Below, piece by piece: positions 47,926-58,208 of a stretch of 64,000 bases of DNA (the first letter of the stretch is position 1; each line of letters opens with the position of its first letter). The notes under the pieces are model-generated. The model had not been told where the DNA came from and made no database searches. It saw only the letters and a program-made list of their open reading frames with translations. The stretch comes from Dipteris shenzhenensis. Its lineage: Eukaryota > Polypodiophyta > Polypodiopsida > Gleicheniales. The position numbers were made by a program, and so were the translations under genes. The stretch lies in assembly GCA_047967505.1 (NCBI GenBank), contig CM106540.1; one strand, given 5' to 3'.

Positions 47926-49373
47926 GTGAGAATGAAGAGTACAAAGGTGAATAGTAACAATAAAGAAGAACAAGGGAACACAGGTGAATTGGACCAAACA
48001 TATTCCAATGGAGCTAGCAGCCAAGCAAGCAACTCAAAGTGCCATGAAGGCCTAAGGGAAGTTCCCGATTACCTTAAAAACTACACTAGAGGAGAAGCAA
48101 AAATAGCAATGCCTAGGCCAGCAATCAAGGAATCAGAGCTCAAAGAAACAGAGAATATTGAGGATACCCTAGTTTATGAAGGACCAACCAAGACAAGGAA
48201 ACTGAAACTTGCCTTGGATGATGAAGAAGAAAAGCCTGTGTACATCGGTGAACAACTCACTCTAGAAGAAGAAAATGAATTGAAAGCATTGCTAATGGAA
48301 AATAGAGATTGCATGGCTTGGTCCTACAAAGAAATGAAAGGGATTTCCCTAGAAGTTACAGTACAGACCATACCAATAAAGGAAGGATCCAAACCAAAGG
48401 TATGTGGACCTTATAGGACAAATCCCAAGTATGGCACCCATGTCTATGAAGAACTAGAAAAACTACTGGAGGCTGGTTTCATTTACGAGATCAAATATAT
48501 CGATTGGGTGTCAGGAATTGTGATTGTTTCTAAGAAAAACAAGATGCTCAGAATATGTGTGAATCTCAAGAACATCAATGCAACAACAATCAGAGATCAT
48601 TATCCCCTACCATTTACTGAAACAATTTTAGAAAAGGTAGCATGATTTGAAGTGTATAGCTTCTTGGATGGGTTCAGTGGGTACAACCAAGTACAAATTG
48701 CACCTCAAGATCAGACAAAGATAGCATTTACCACAAAATGGGGTATTTTTGCATACAGTGTCATGCCATTTGGCTTATGCAATGCCCCATCTACTTTTCA
48801 AAGGGTAATGTACACCGCCTTCAAGGAATTTCTCAACAAGTTCCTACAAGTCTTCCTCGATGACTTGTGCATACACTGAGGAAAAAAGGATCACTTGAAA
48901 TGCCTTGAAGAAGTGCTTAAAAAATGCAAGGAGTATGGAATCTCTTTGAGTCCTCTAAAATGCCAATTCTTGGTCACACACAAAGTAGTCTTGGGACACA
49001 TAGTCTCTCGACATGGGATTGCAACTGACATGGACAAAATAAAGATCATCATGGAACTTCCCCCCCGCTAAATGCCAAGGGAATTCAAGTCTTCATGGGA
49101 CATGTTGGATACTATAGAAGATTCATACTAAGGTTAGCCATGATTGCAAGGCCCCTATACAAGCTCCTAGTCAACTTCATTTGGATAGACGAATGCGAAC
49201 AAGCATTCAAAAACCTCAAGTGGAGATTGATCATAGCCCTTGTTCTAATGGCACCAAATTGGGACACAGACTTTCATGTACATGCTGATGGTTCCAATTA
49301 TGTAGTAGGGAGTGTGTTATGTCAACCTGGCAAACACAACAAAGACTACCTAGTATACTTTGCAAGTAGATAG
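47926..49373 (+). pseudogene. Gypsy-C reverse transcriptase
   Basis: Motifs in order: CMAWSYKEMKGI (start of pol), VSKKNKMLRICVNLKNINAT, HYPLPFTETILEKVA, TGA (48643), then FEVYSFLDGFSGYNQVQIAP (first Asp), MPFGLCNAPSTFQRVM, VFLDDLCIH (FLDD 48853-48864), TGA, KCQFLVTHKVVLGHIVS. A small indel near 49070 shifts the frame into MGHVGYYRRFILRLA (thumb/connection). Both TGA codons sit where related elements have Arg or another sense residue. Confidence 0.92.
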
Positions 49374-49598
49374 CTAAATGATGCGGAGGTGAATTACAAC
49401 ACAACAGAAAGAGAAGCCTTGGCAATGATCTACAACATGAAGAAATTTGACACTATCTATTGGCTACACTCGATGGCTTCTACTGCTACAAGAATTCAAT
49501 TTCAAAATCATGGTGAGAAAGGGAGCTCAACATTTCAGTGCCAATCACATGATGTCACGATTGAGGACATGAGAAGAGCTGGAAGGAATAGAAGATGA
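49255..49598 (+). pseudogene. Gypsy-C RNase H
   Basis: FHVHADGSNYVVGSVLCQPG gives the first Asp; YFASR is followed by TAG (49372) and then LNDAEVNYNTTEREALAMIY with the catalytic Glu. The downstream part is frameshifted. The TAG replaces the Gln of the common ASRQL motif. Confidence 0.88.
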
Positions 49599-49614
49599 CC
49601 TACTAGATGCTGCA

Positions 49615-50683
49615 TTGTTTCAAATAGATGCTGTGCCTGTTTGGTGTGCAAACATCATTGGGTATTTAATGGCAGGAAGAAAACCTCTTGAAATGAAAGC
49701 AGTGGATGCTAGGAAACTAATTCTAAAAGCTGCACCCTATCAACTCATTGCAGGACAACTATACAAGATGAGAAAGGACCAAGTTTCAAGGAGATGTGTA
49801 ATGCCACATGAGATCATGCCAATCCTCAGTGAAGCACATGAAGGCATTGCAAGTGGACATTTCCAAGGGGAAGCAATAGCAAGAAAAGTCCTCGTAGGAT
49901 ACTAGTGGCCAACACTTTGGTTAGATGCCTATGAATATGTCAAAAACTATGATGTATGCCAACAATGAACTTCTAAACCACAACACAAAGACTTCAATCC
50001 CCTAACAATAGTCATTGCACAAAAACCCTTTGAAAAATGGGGGATTGATTTTGTGGGTCCCAATTGATCTAGCAGCAAAAGGAACATAGGCACACTACAT
50101 CATTGTGGCCACAGATTACTTTACTAAGTGGGCTAAAGCTAAAGCCATCAGAAAGGCAGATGCCAAAAGCACAACAACGTTCTTGTATGAAAATGTGATC
50201 ACCCAATTTGGATGTCCCATTGAAATTGTGTCAGATAGAGGCACACATTTTGTCAATGAGGTCATCCAAGAACTCTTGTCTGGCTTTATGGTGATCCATA
50301 GAAAGGGCACACCTTACTACCCCAAGGGAATGGACAAGCTGAATCCACCAACAAAATTCTATGTACTGTCCTCACCAAGGTAGTAGGACCAAAGCATTTT
50401 GATTGGGTAGAGAAACTAAATGTAGCCTTATGGGCATATAGAACCACACTCAAGGTCAGTACAAGAAATACACCTTTTCAATTGGTGTACAGCCTTGAAG
50501 CTGTGGTCCCACTTGAATTTGTAATACCTAGGCTATGCATAGCAATACAAGAACATATGGGAGATCATGAATCACTGAAAGAAAGACTCTACCAATTAGA
50601 GAAGCATACAGAGACCAGATTAGTTGCCTACCATGCCATGACAACAAAAAAAGCACAGAAGGAAGGCATGGTTTGATAGAAAA
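49615..50683 (+). pseudogene. Gypsy-C integrase
   Basis: Zinc domain: AHEGIASGHFQGEAIARKVL then YVKNYDVCQQ. Core: WGIDFVGP (Asp near 50047), ATDYFTKWAKAKAI, IVSDRGTHFVNE (Asp 50233-50235) and, in a shifted frame, the NGQAESTNK stretch with Glu at 50341-50343. The end part (MVYSLEAVVPLEFVIPRL) is the usual C-terminal gypsy signature. Stops at 49903, 49966 and near 50089, and indels near 50065 and 50330, inactivate it. Confidence 0.9.
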
Positions 50684-52045
50684 CTCTTGTGGGGTCCAAG
50701 GGAGTCCTAACCCCCCCTACTTAGGTGGGTTAAGCCCAGTTGATCCCACCTCTTACACCTCTTACATCTAGGAGGGGGCCACCTCTTACACCTCTTACAC
50801 CAAGGAGGGGGAACTTTTCCCAAAGTCAAAATTTCAAATTTCAAATTTGAATTCCCTCTTTCTCCCTCCTACCCCCATCCTCCAAAGTCAAACTTTTGAA
50901 TTTTGAATTTTGAATTTGAATTCCCTCCTCCTCCCCCCGTCCTCCTCCTTGTCTCCCTCCTCCCTCCTCCTCTTCCACACGTCCCATTCCTCCTCCTCCT
51001 CCTCCTCCCTCCCATTGCCTCCCTCCTCCCTCCCCCCCTCCTCCTCCCACATGCCTCCTTCTCTCTCCTCCCACGTGCATTCTCCTCCTCCCCCTGCTGG
51101 CTTTTCCTCCTCCTCCCTCCTCCCACATGCATCCTCCTCCTCCCCCCCTGCTGCTTTTTCCTGCTCCTTCCCCTCCCTCATGCTCATCCATTCTCATCTT
51201 CCCTCACGCTCATGCCTATTCCTCCTTCCTCCTACTCTTGCAAGCTCCTCTTGACTCCATTAGGGGAGAATTGGGGTCTCCAAAGGGTCCCCAATTAGTG
51301 TTTCCTAATTTCAAGGGATTAGTGAGGTATTTGAGGTGTACCAATGGGAGTGCTCCTTTTTGTGGGGCAATGCCATGTTGAGGTGGAGGGTGGGCAGTAA
51401 CCCCTATTGGCTACTCCTCTTACATCGGGGACCACTCAAACCATCCCCCCCCCTCAACCCATGCTTGACCCTTCTCCCATATGCACCTCCCCCAAACAAA
51501 CCTACAAGTCATTCAAGAGGCGGTGGGCCCTTCTGGGTGATTTTTCCCCCCCTCTTGGCTTGCTAACCCCTCCTCTTCTCTGGTCCAGCTCCATTCTGCC
51601 TCCATTTTTTAAATGTGGGAAGTCATTTGGCATCTTCTCTACCCCCTCCTACTCTGGTCCATTGTTTTTCTCCCTCTCCAACACCTCTTGTAGTAGCTGC
51701 TCATTCTCTCTCCACTCCTAACTACAACACCTCCTATAGTAGTAGCTGCTCATCCCCCTCTGCTCTTTCTTTCTCCATTCCTAGCTATAGTACCTCCTGT
51801 AGTGGCTGCTCATCCCCCTTTGCTCTTTCTCCCTCCATTCCTAGCTACAACACCTCCTCGAGTAGCTGCTCATCCCCCTCTACTCTTTCTCCCTCCATTC
51901 CTAGCTACAACACCTCTTGGAGCTTCTCTCAAGCTTTAGTTGCACCCTCTATACCTTCTCCCTCTCTCTCCCTCTATTGAAGCTTCTCTCTCCCTCCAAG
52001 CTACACTTTCTAGTCCACTATTGCTGTTGTGACCTCTATACAAGC
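50684..52045. repeat. 3' flank of Gypsy-C with pyrimidine tract and 60-base repeats
   Basis: 'cacctcttacacctcttaca' blocks (50741-50800) and purine-rich AGGAGGGGG sites (50770, 50806) lie just after pol and may mark the polypurine tract and 3' LTR start. 50920-51230 is CTCCTCC-rich. A 60-base tandem repeat ('agtagctgctcatccccctc' core) starts at 51744, 51804 and 51864, with a diverged copy at 51694; it encodes a Ser-rich 20-residue repeat if translated. Confidence 0.7.
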
Positions 52046-52923
52046 ATGGTGAGGAGACCATACATGTACTTTGTGTCCCACAGGAGCAAAAATGCACTGC
52101 ATGAATGGGTGCCTTGCACCTACAGCTTGAATGATTGGATAGTCATGAGAGGATCTACCAAGGGTCCACATAAGCTTCCCAAGAGCAAAAGAGGTGATCT
52201 TTTGCATGAATGGAAGGGCCACATCATGAAGTTCAAGCTTGGGAAGAAAGGTTTGCTTGCAAAGGTGCAACACATCTACATGGGGAAGGATATGCACCTT
52301 CCTCCATCGAGCAATCAATTGACAATACCATTGCATTGTAAGTCTACATTTTGTGTAAGATTTTGAAGTGTAATGAGTCAGCTTGAAATTGTATTTTGAA
52401 ATAGAACCAGTGTAATGAGTCATTTTGAAATTGTATTTTAAAATAGCACTTGTGCATAGCAGATGTATTTCCTTCAGACTTTGAGGAGTGGGAACCAATC
52501 GAGTGCTTCTTAGGTATGTTTACTGCCATTCATAAGGACTTAGGAAGGCAAATTCATGCTAGAGAGAAGTCCTTTGCTTTGAAACATAGAAATATCTATT
52601 GGTATAATGCTAAGTACATTACTCCAAGGATGGCATCAGGCTATGGCCATTTTCAATGCATTGCAGCACCACAACTTGAAGACATGGATTGCAGCATGGT
52701 GGACACAAGAACAATGCAATCATATAAGGAAAAGATTGCAAAGGATGTGGGCATGGCCATGAAGTTTACATTTGGCTCTAAATTGGTAAGATTGTCTTGG
52801 TTTATGCCTCTGCACATTTTTGCTTCTTGTTTTCATAATATCCAGATGCACAGAACAAAAACCATGTGGTCATGCAAGTGCCTACATGAGAATGCCCTTG
52901 AGGAATTGCTTGGGGTGAATTGA
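52046..52923 (+). CDS. Putative spliced gene or gene relic, unknown family
   Basis: ATG at 52046 opens MVRRPYMYFVSHRSKNALHE. The frame meets a strong donor GTAAGT at 52338; an acceptor AG at 52459 restores phase exactly (T + CA), joining IPLH to SDVFPSDFEEWEPIECFLGM. A second optional 60-base intron (GTAAG 52786, TCCAG 52845) is in phase too. The result is about 230 residues ending at TGA 52921. The run GHIMKFKLGKKGLLAKVQHI...VFPSDFEEWEPIECFLGMFT is loosely reminiscent of a BAH chromatin-reader domain, but I am not confident. It could also be an extra ORF downstream of gypsy pol. Confidence 0.4.
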
Positions 52924-53554
52924 GGAAGTAGGTCAGGTGAACAAAAGGGTGATCTATTTCAATGCCATGTATGTAAGGACAATGTGGTTGTCAAGTACCA
53001 CATCTCCCGCCAAATGTTATATTTTGCTTTCCAATATAGGCACTGGAAGAAAACAGGTGGCAATTGGCTCCCCCTTACTCTAACGATGATGATAATATAG
53101 GGGTAAGTTTATGTATTGGTTCTCATTTAGGAGATGTCAAGAATGTGATTGTCACGTCACATTGGACTCTCAGGGATGTGTGGGAACACCTATTGGTCAT
53201 GGAGGATGGCATGTCTAAGTCCTTTCACTTTACCTTAAATGGTGAAAAGGTAGGAAAGTGTGCATAAAAGCTCATGCATAGTGCCACTTTTATCCCTCCT
53301 ACAATATTGAAGATTGTCTAGAAAATGTGGGGTGGAACAATTGTGGAATTTGACATTTTCCAATTAATAGTGGTGCAATTAATTTTAATGTTTTGAATGG
53401 TTTTGTTTCATGTCAATGTCAAGTTTTTCCTAAAAAATTTATAATTCTTTTTATTTTTTATATTTAGAACATTTGGGTATACATAGGTTATAAAGTTACT
53501 TTAGTTTCAAAGTTTCACTATCATAGCCATAGTTCTCCTAGCTACCAAACTACC

Positions 53555-54552
53555 ATGGATTCTGCTAGGTCTGCCTTCCATGATTTCATCTCCCATACTC
53601 CATTAATTGATAAAGAGGAGGAGTTATTTTCAGTTTTTGATACGAGCATAGATGTCCTAGGCACCTACTTGGGAGCCCGAGATGATTTTGAAGAACTCAT
53701 CAAGTACATGCAAGACTACATCGCAAGTTTTGCATATCAACTTGATGAGTCTACAAAAAGATGGGTCCCAATTGATTATTTGAATTAATTGTTCAATCAA
53801 TAAGCCAGGTTTGTGAAGAGTTTAGATCGCTTTCGGGCCCAGCTCACACCCCTAGGGTTTAGGGAGGTGGACATTGATGACCTCCTAACATGTGGAGTCA
53901 TCGGAAACACATGAAATAGGTTCCTATCTTGGGAAATGACCTTTATTTTCCTTCTCCAGGAGGGACAAATGGAAGAGGAGGCCTCGACCTCAATCCTTGA
54001 CCTTGCCCCTGCCCTTTCCGATCCTCTTATTTCTGTAGACGAGCCCAATATCTACAATGAAGAGCCCATAGATGACGAAGCTGAGGAGCGGAAAGCTGCA
54101 TTGGCCCTGGAAGTGCTCCAGCGACCTCCTGGACCCCATTTTACTTCTCAAATTCCATCCACCTAGGGCACCACCTCTGTTGACCCCACAACAATGATAT
54201 GGTTTCTTGCTCCCCTTCTTGTCGATGGAGAACAATACCTCTTTCTCCATGACATAGAAGTTATGTTTGGTCTCCGGGAGGATGAAGCTCTTGGTATCCT
54301 GTGTGGATATGAGGTGGACATGATTATGCAAGAACTTGGGTTTTTGGGAGCATATGATTCAATAGAAGAGGTTCTTGCTTTAACAGTGGCCCAAATCAAA
54401 GATGCAGAGACATCGATCTACTCTAACCTACCTGATGTTCCAGAAGAAGCCTCCACATCTCACTCCAGATAGTAGGAGGCCTCTAGATCCATTCTCATTG
54501 ACAAAGAGGAAGGGATTGAGCATGATGACTCCATAAGTGGTAAGGAAATATG
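53555..54552 (+). pseudogene. Unrecognised reading frame, interrupted by stops
   Basis: One frame keeps protein-like sequence for about 330 codons: MDSARSAFHDFISHTPLIDK, DFEELIKYMQDYIASFAYQL, RFRAQLTPLGFREVDIDDLL, EEEASTSILDLAPALSDPLI, VDGEQYLFLHDIEVMFGLRE. It is interrupted by TAA (two, near 53786-53805), TGA near 53911, TAG near 54164 and a TAG pair near 54470. There are no frameshifts. The lack of indels with several stops suggests a decayed gene rather than chance. I recognise no family. It may belong with the neighbouring frame at 54625. Confidence 0.4.
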
Positions 54553-54624
54553 AGCTTTGAATTTCTTCCCTCCTGGTATACTTTTGCTTTAATTGAATTC
54601 TAATGTAATGTTGGACTGTTATAG

Positions 54625-55020
54625 GAGGCATTTGAGGTCCACCTATTCTCATCTTGGCAACGCCTTGTTTGCAGTAGCTTAGGCCGAGATCACTCACTGG
54701 CACATTACCTTGGCCAAGCAAAAGGGTTCTTCGTGGTTAACCAAAACAAGTTTTCTCCACATGGCACTGATGACCTCCTGAAGTGCAAGGCCTTGTTAAG
54801 AGTGATTGGTCATGTTGACATCACTCGCAATGTTGACAAGGTCATTTTGGTGAACTACATGGCTGCCCTCAATGCCTTTGGAACCAATTTTCAAGGTATG
54901 GCATTGACGGCAGTAGCCATGTCCCTAGCCAGCAAGAACACTAGCATTAACTCTCTATCAATAGGTTTAGAGCTAGGAGTGTATTTGGGAATTCAAAGCC
55001 TGATGTTCTCAGTGTTTTAG
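54625..55020 (+). CDS. Unrecognised frame, possible last exon
   Basis: After a plausible acceptor (TTATAG, 54619-54624) the frame reads EAFEVHLFSSWQRLVCSSLG, HYLGQAKGFFVVNQNKFSPH, LLKCKALLRVIGHVDITRNV and continues without stops for 132 codons to TAG at 55018. It may be the last exon of the gene at 53555, but I could not find a donor with matching phase. Composition is protein-like; family unknown. Confidence 0.35.
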   Translation, partial: EAFEVHLFSSWQRLVCSSLGRDHSLAHYLGQAKGFFVVNQNKFSPHGTDDLLKCKALLRVIGHVDITRNVDKVILVNYMAALNAFGTNFQGMALTAVAMSLASKNTSINSLSIGLELGVYLGIQSLMFSVF

Positions 55021-55261
55021 AGAAGAGAGATAGGCTCTGAAGCCTTATTGTATAGAAATTTTATTCTATATGAATACAACTATAATTTTTATACAGTGCC
55101 CCATTTTGTGTTCTTTTACAAAATTTAATTTGTACTGTCATTGTATTTTGTAACTTTAATTGTTGTTGGCATTAATATTTTCATTCACTATTCTATTCAA
55201 AAGCATGCGATCATAAATATTTGCGCTATAATGGTCATTTCTGAGCAATCCAGTAAGAATC

Positions 55262-55445
55262 TCACCGCGCGGCAGAAGGCAAATGTGTTCGACATCATGC
55301 AGGGAGCCCAAAAATGGCAAAATCCGCTATGGCACGTATGGGGCTTGTTTGACGTCAAACAAGCCCCATACGTGCCATAGCAGATTTTGCCATTTTTGGG
55401 CTCCCTGCGCAATGTCGAACACATTTGTCTTCTGCACCACGGTGA
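55262..55445. repeat. Near-perfect 184-base foldback (92-base arms, no loop)
   Basis: 55262-55353 is the reverse complement of 55354-55445 with about eight mismatches. The centre is TTTGACGTCAAA. The RNA would form one long hairpin. It could be a foldback MITE, an inverted gene-fragment duplication of the kind that gives rise to small-RNA loci, or a processed hairpin. No target duplication is obvious. Confidence 0.93.
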
Positions 55446-55627
55446 AAAAACATCATTTGACCACTCAAATTCACACTGAACTTGCATAAACTAATGGAAA
55501 GCATCACGTAACATGTATAATAACATGGGAACAGTAATAGAACATAAAAATATCTTTTATTCATTGGCCTCAAAGGGCAGAGATTTACAAAATGATTCAG
55601 GTTACACCAAATGAACCTAAACAACAT

Positions 55628-56646
55628 CTAGGGCCTAAGGGAGGGATCGGAGCGGATGCGCTAGGCGAGTGCAAGGTCCTTTCCATCACTGTTACTCTTT
55701 TGGCATGGATAGCACATAAGTTCGCATCTTCAAAAAGACCTACTATCATCTGCTCCGTTGCCTCCTGAATTGCTCCCATAGCGCGTGAAGTGAAACACAC
55801 ATCACTCTCGTAATGCTGTGCTATTTCATGTACAACATGCTAGAAGGGTGTACGGGGAATGAGATTGTCCACAGTGGTTTAGAACTTGTGGATCTCTTGA
55901 AGTGCCTTCACTCATAATTTTTTGCACCTCTTAATCTTTGGGGGACCCTGCATTGGCCTTTGGACATGGCTCCATGGTTGCTTGTATGCTTTGAACTTCT
56001 TTTGTCTCTCCTCCCTTGCAACCACCTCTTCAGACTCCTCTTCCTATGTCTACTGGGTCATTCGAGGTGGCCTCTCGTGCCTAGGGGTCTGCTTTTTTGT
56101 CCTTGGTCTCTTTTCCTTTTCACGAGGTTGTGAGACAGCAAGCTGAGGCTCTTGCTCAGCTCGTACTAGAGGCTCCTCATATCTGATAATCTCAAGGCAC
56201 AGAGGGTTGATGGTGCTCTTCCGTGCGGTCTACTTAGTTGGAGGATTGGGGCCAAGGTACATTATATCTGTGAGCCCGCCAAATACTTCCTCTTGTTGTG
56301 GCCCCTGTAATCTCTCCATCTCCTCTCTTTGCCTTTCTTGCTCCCCTTGTTGGTCTAGATGCTCCATGCCAGGACCCCACGGAGGAGGGAGGGGCAATTG
56401 ATTAGGACTGACTGGACTATTTTGCCCCTCTCGAGAGACCTCTCTACTTCCATGGTTAGTTGTGTTGAAGGACTGAGAGGACCCCTCATCGTGCTTGGAT
56501 CCTTCATCGCGCTGGGATTCCTCATGGTGTTGAGATCCCTGGGATCCCCCATGAGAGCAGGACTGGGACCAAGTGGTGGCAACAATGAAGCAGAGATTTT
56601 GGGCAGTGGAATCGCCAAATACTTTGATGTTGTAGTTGGACCGGTT
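55628..56646 (-). pseudogene. Divergent histone H3-like gene with a long N-terminal tail (decayed)
   Basis: One minus-strand frame runs from about 56646 to 55678. It shows PPTK-stop-TARKST (56212-56241), matching the H3 tail; a charged segment including RTKKQTPR (56080-56103) and EEESEEVV; then the histone fold: VKALQEIHKF (55882-55911), [19 protein letters not shown] and [17 protein letters not shown] (55690-55740). A one-base loss near 55678 shifts to [19 protein letters not shown], matching the H3 C-terminus. Stops occur at the places of H3 Gln 5, 55 and 68 (56230, 55879, 55840), plus 56050, 56044 and 55912. The tail between TARKST and the fold is about 65 residues longer than in canonical H3. 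Loop 1 has canonical length, unlike most CENH3. An open extension of about 138 codons precedes TK. Confidence 0.85.
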
Positions 56647-56648
56647 CT

Positions 56649-57359
56649 ATCAAGGAGAGGGTGAGTTGGTCTCTGCATTGGCAATCCGATATGAAACTTT
56701 ATGGACAAAGTATGAAAGGTTAGCTTTGCGAGCTATGGCATCTACATCATTGGCCCCTCAAAGTCTCTCAGGGATGGAGCACTTAAAGATGAGCAAATTT
56801 GTCATGGCTTTGGAGCCTCGTCTTCACTCAAAAGTAATGAGTAAAGATCTAACCACATATGTGGAGGCACTTCACATTGCGACCAAGAAAGAAGCTTCTC
56901 TAAAGATCGAATCCTCTTTTGTGTCTTCAACAACTTCAACTTCTAAGGTGGAGGTAATGGGCACTCCTCAGGTACCAAAGTCCTCTGAATTAGATCATAA
57001 TATCTCCCAATTGATGGCAGAGTTTGCTGATTTGAAATTGCATTTGGTTAATGCACGACAACCTAGAGCACCAAAGAGTGAAGATAGGCCTTGAGATAAG
57101 AGTGGGGTCACTTGCTATGAGATGTAATGAAAAAGGTCACTATCGCCCCGAGTGTCCTAGATTGAGAAAGAAAGAAGAAAAACAAGTATCCTTGTTAGAA
57201 GCTTCTTCAAGGGATGAGGAAAGAGAGGTAATGATGGCTAAACGGGGGCGTGGTAAAGCAAAAGAAGAAGAAGAAAGCAAGGAAGAAGTAGATGAGGAAC
57301 ATCAAAGAGAGGAACACTTTAGTAAGAAAAAGAAGGCATCTAGAAGGAGAATTAGCTAG
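56649..57359 (+). pseudogene. gag: Gypsy-D gag (truncated, frameshifted)
   Basis: The capsid end reads RFYQGEGELVSALAIRYETL and EHLKMSKFVMALEPRLHSKV. An extra base splits the knuckle CYE(x)CNEKGHYRPEC (57113-57155), so its halves fall in different frames. A Lys/Glu-rich segment (KEEEESKEEVDEEHQREEHF) follows. The N-terminal capsid region is missing. Confidence 0.82.
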
Positions 57360-57398
57360 TCAGAATTTCCTTTAGGAAAAGGAATTGGAAGCTATGAC

Positions 57399-58208
57399 TT
57401 GTTGTCCGACCTTAAAGAAAAGGAAGCTCATATCACCTTTGGTCAATTACTTGCTTTGTCTCCAAAACTATGGAAGGAACGGGGAAAACTAGCAAGCACA
57501 AGAGTGTCAAAGAAGAAAAAGAAGAAAAGTGCCATTCCTATTGTTCAAAAGGTAGATATAGATGTTGGTGATGATGTACCTGTGGTTGATGTGATCATTG
57601 ATGGTCAAGTGATTTCTAATGTGTACATTGATGGAGGTGCATCGATTAATGTCATGAGTGAGAAGACCATGATAGATGCTGATTTAAAATACTCTAGCAC
57701 TACCTCTCCTTATCGCATCAAATTGGTTGACAACACTAGGGTTAAGACCTTGGGAGTTGTGAAGAATCTAGAAGTGGATGTATGTGGAATTTCTGTGCCG
57801 ACTACTTTTCAGGTGATCCCTACCAAGCCAGATGCACATGCCTATCCATTGATTTTGGGAAGGCCTTGGCTATGCAAGGTGAAGGCTATTCAAAAGTGGG
57901 ATACTAGAGAATTAATTTTGCAGGGAAATGATAAAAAGGTGTGCTACAACATTGGAAGCAGCAAAAAGGAAGTTGTCAAGGAGGAGTCTTCAACATCAGA
58001 GAGTTCAAGCTCTGACTTAACCGATGAAGAAGAAGAGACAGGGTGTAGCTCCGAGGAGTCCAACTCAGAGGGTGAGGTGGAAGGAGTGGCCTTTGGTCTT
58101 GGTCTTAGTGCCGATCGAGATGAGTCAGGAAGGAACAAGGTGGTGGTGCAAGAAGATCCTATAGAGACACTTCATGTGGAGGATGTGGAGCACACTAAAC
58201 GACACTAA
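57399..58208 (+). CDS. Gypsy-D aspartic protease segment
   Basis: A 270-codon open frame. It contains DLKEKEAHITFGQLLALSPK (end of gag region), then the retropepsin VYIDGGASINVMSEKTMIDA (DGG at 57630-57638), AYPLILGRPWLCKVKAIQKW and an acidic Ser/Glu-rich linker. DGGA instead of DSGA is a known variant in Tat/Athila-type elements. The frame is intact in itself but closed from RT by TAA (58206). Confidence 0.82.
   Translation: MLSDLKEKEAHITFGQLLALSPKLWKERGKLASTRVSKKKKKKSAIPIVQKVDIDVGDDVPVVDVIIDGQVISNVYIDGGASINVMSEKTMIDADLKYSSTTSPYRIKLVDNTRVKTLGVVKNLEVDVCGISVPTTFQVIPTKPDAHAYPLILGRPWLCKVKAIQKWDTRELILQGNDKKVCYNIGSSKKEVVKEESSTSESSSSDLTDEEEETGCSSEESNSEGEVEGVAFGLGLSADRDESGRNKVVVQEDPIETLHVEDVEHTKRH

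Larger units (their letters stand above)
41982..50683 (+). mobile_element. Gypsy-C: plus-strand Ty3/gypsy element, decayed
   Basis: From the tRNA-Asp-like primer site, through a 2.9-kb low-complexity leader, to gag, double zinc knuckle, protease, reverse transcriptase, RNase H and integrase in gypsy order. All coding parts are readable but split by many frameshifts and stops. I could not match a 3' LTR after 50683 to the sequence before 41980, so the outer limits are uncertain. The primer type and protease style suggest the Athila/Tat side of the gypsy tree (inference). Confidence 0.85.

Noticed and set aside
50841-51298. Several overlapping frames of 80-130 codons on both strands
   Set aside because: CTCCTCC low-complexity DNA; no domain and open in many frames at once.
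55628-56646. Alternative genetic code (TAG/TAA read as Gln)
   Set aside because: The 876-codon Copia-4 frame and the DUF538 gene contain no internal TAG/TAA, and sibling copies show CAG at TAG sites, so decay explains the stops better.
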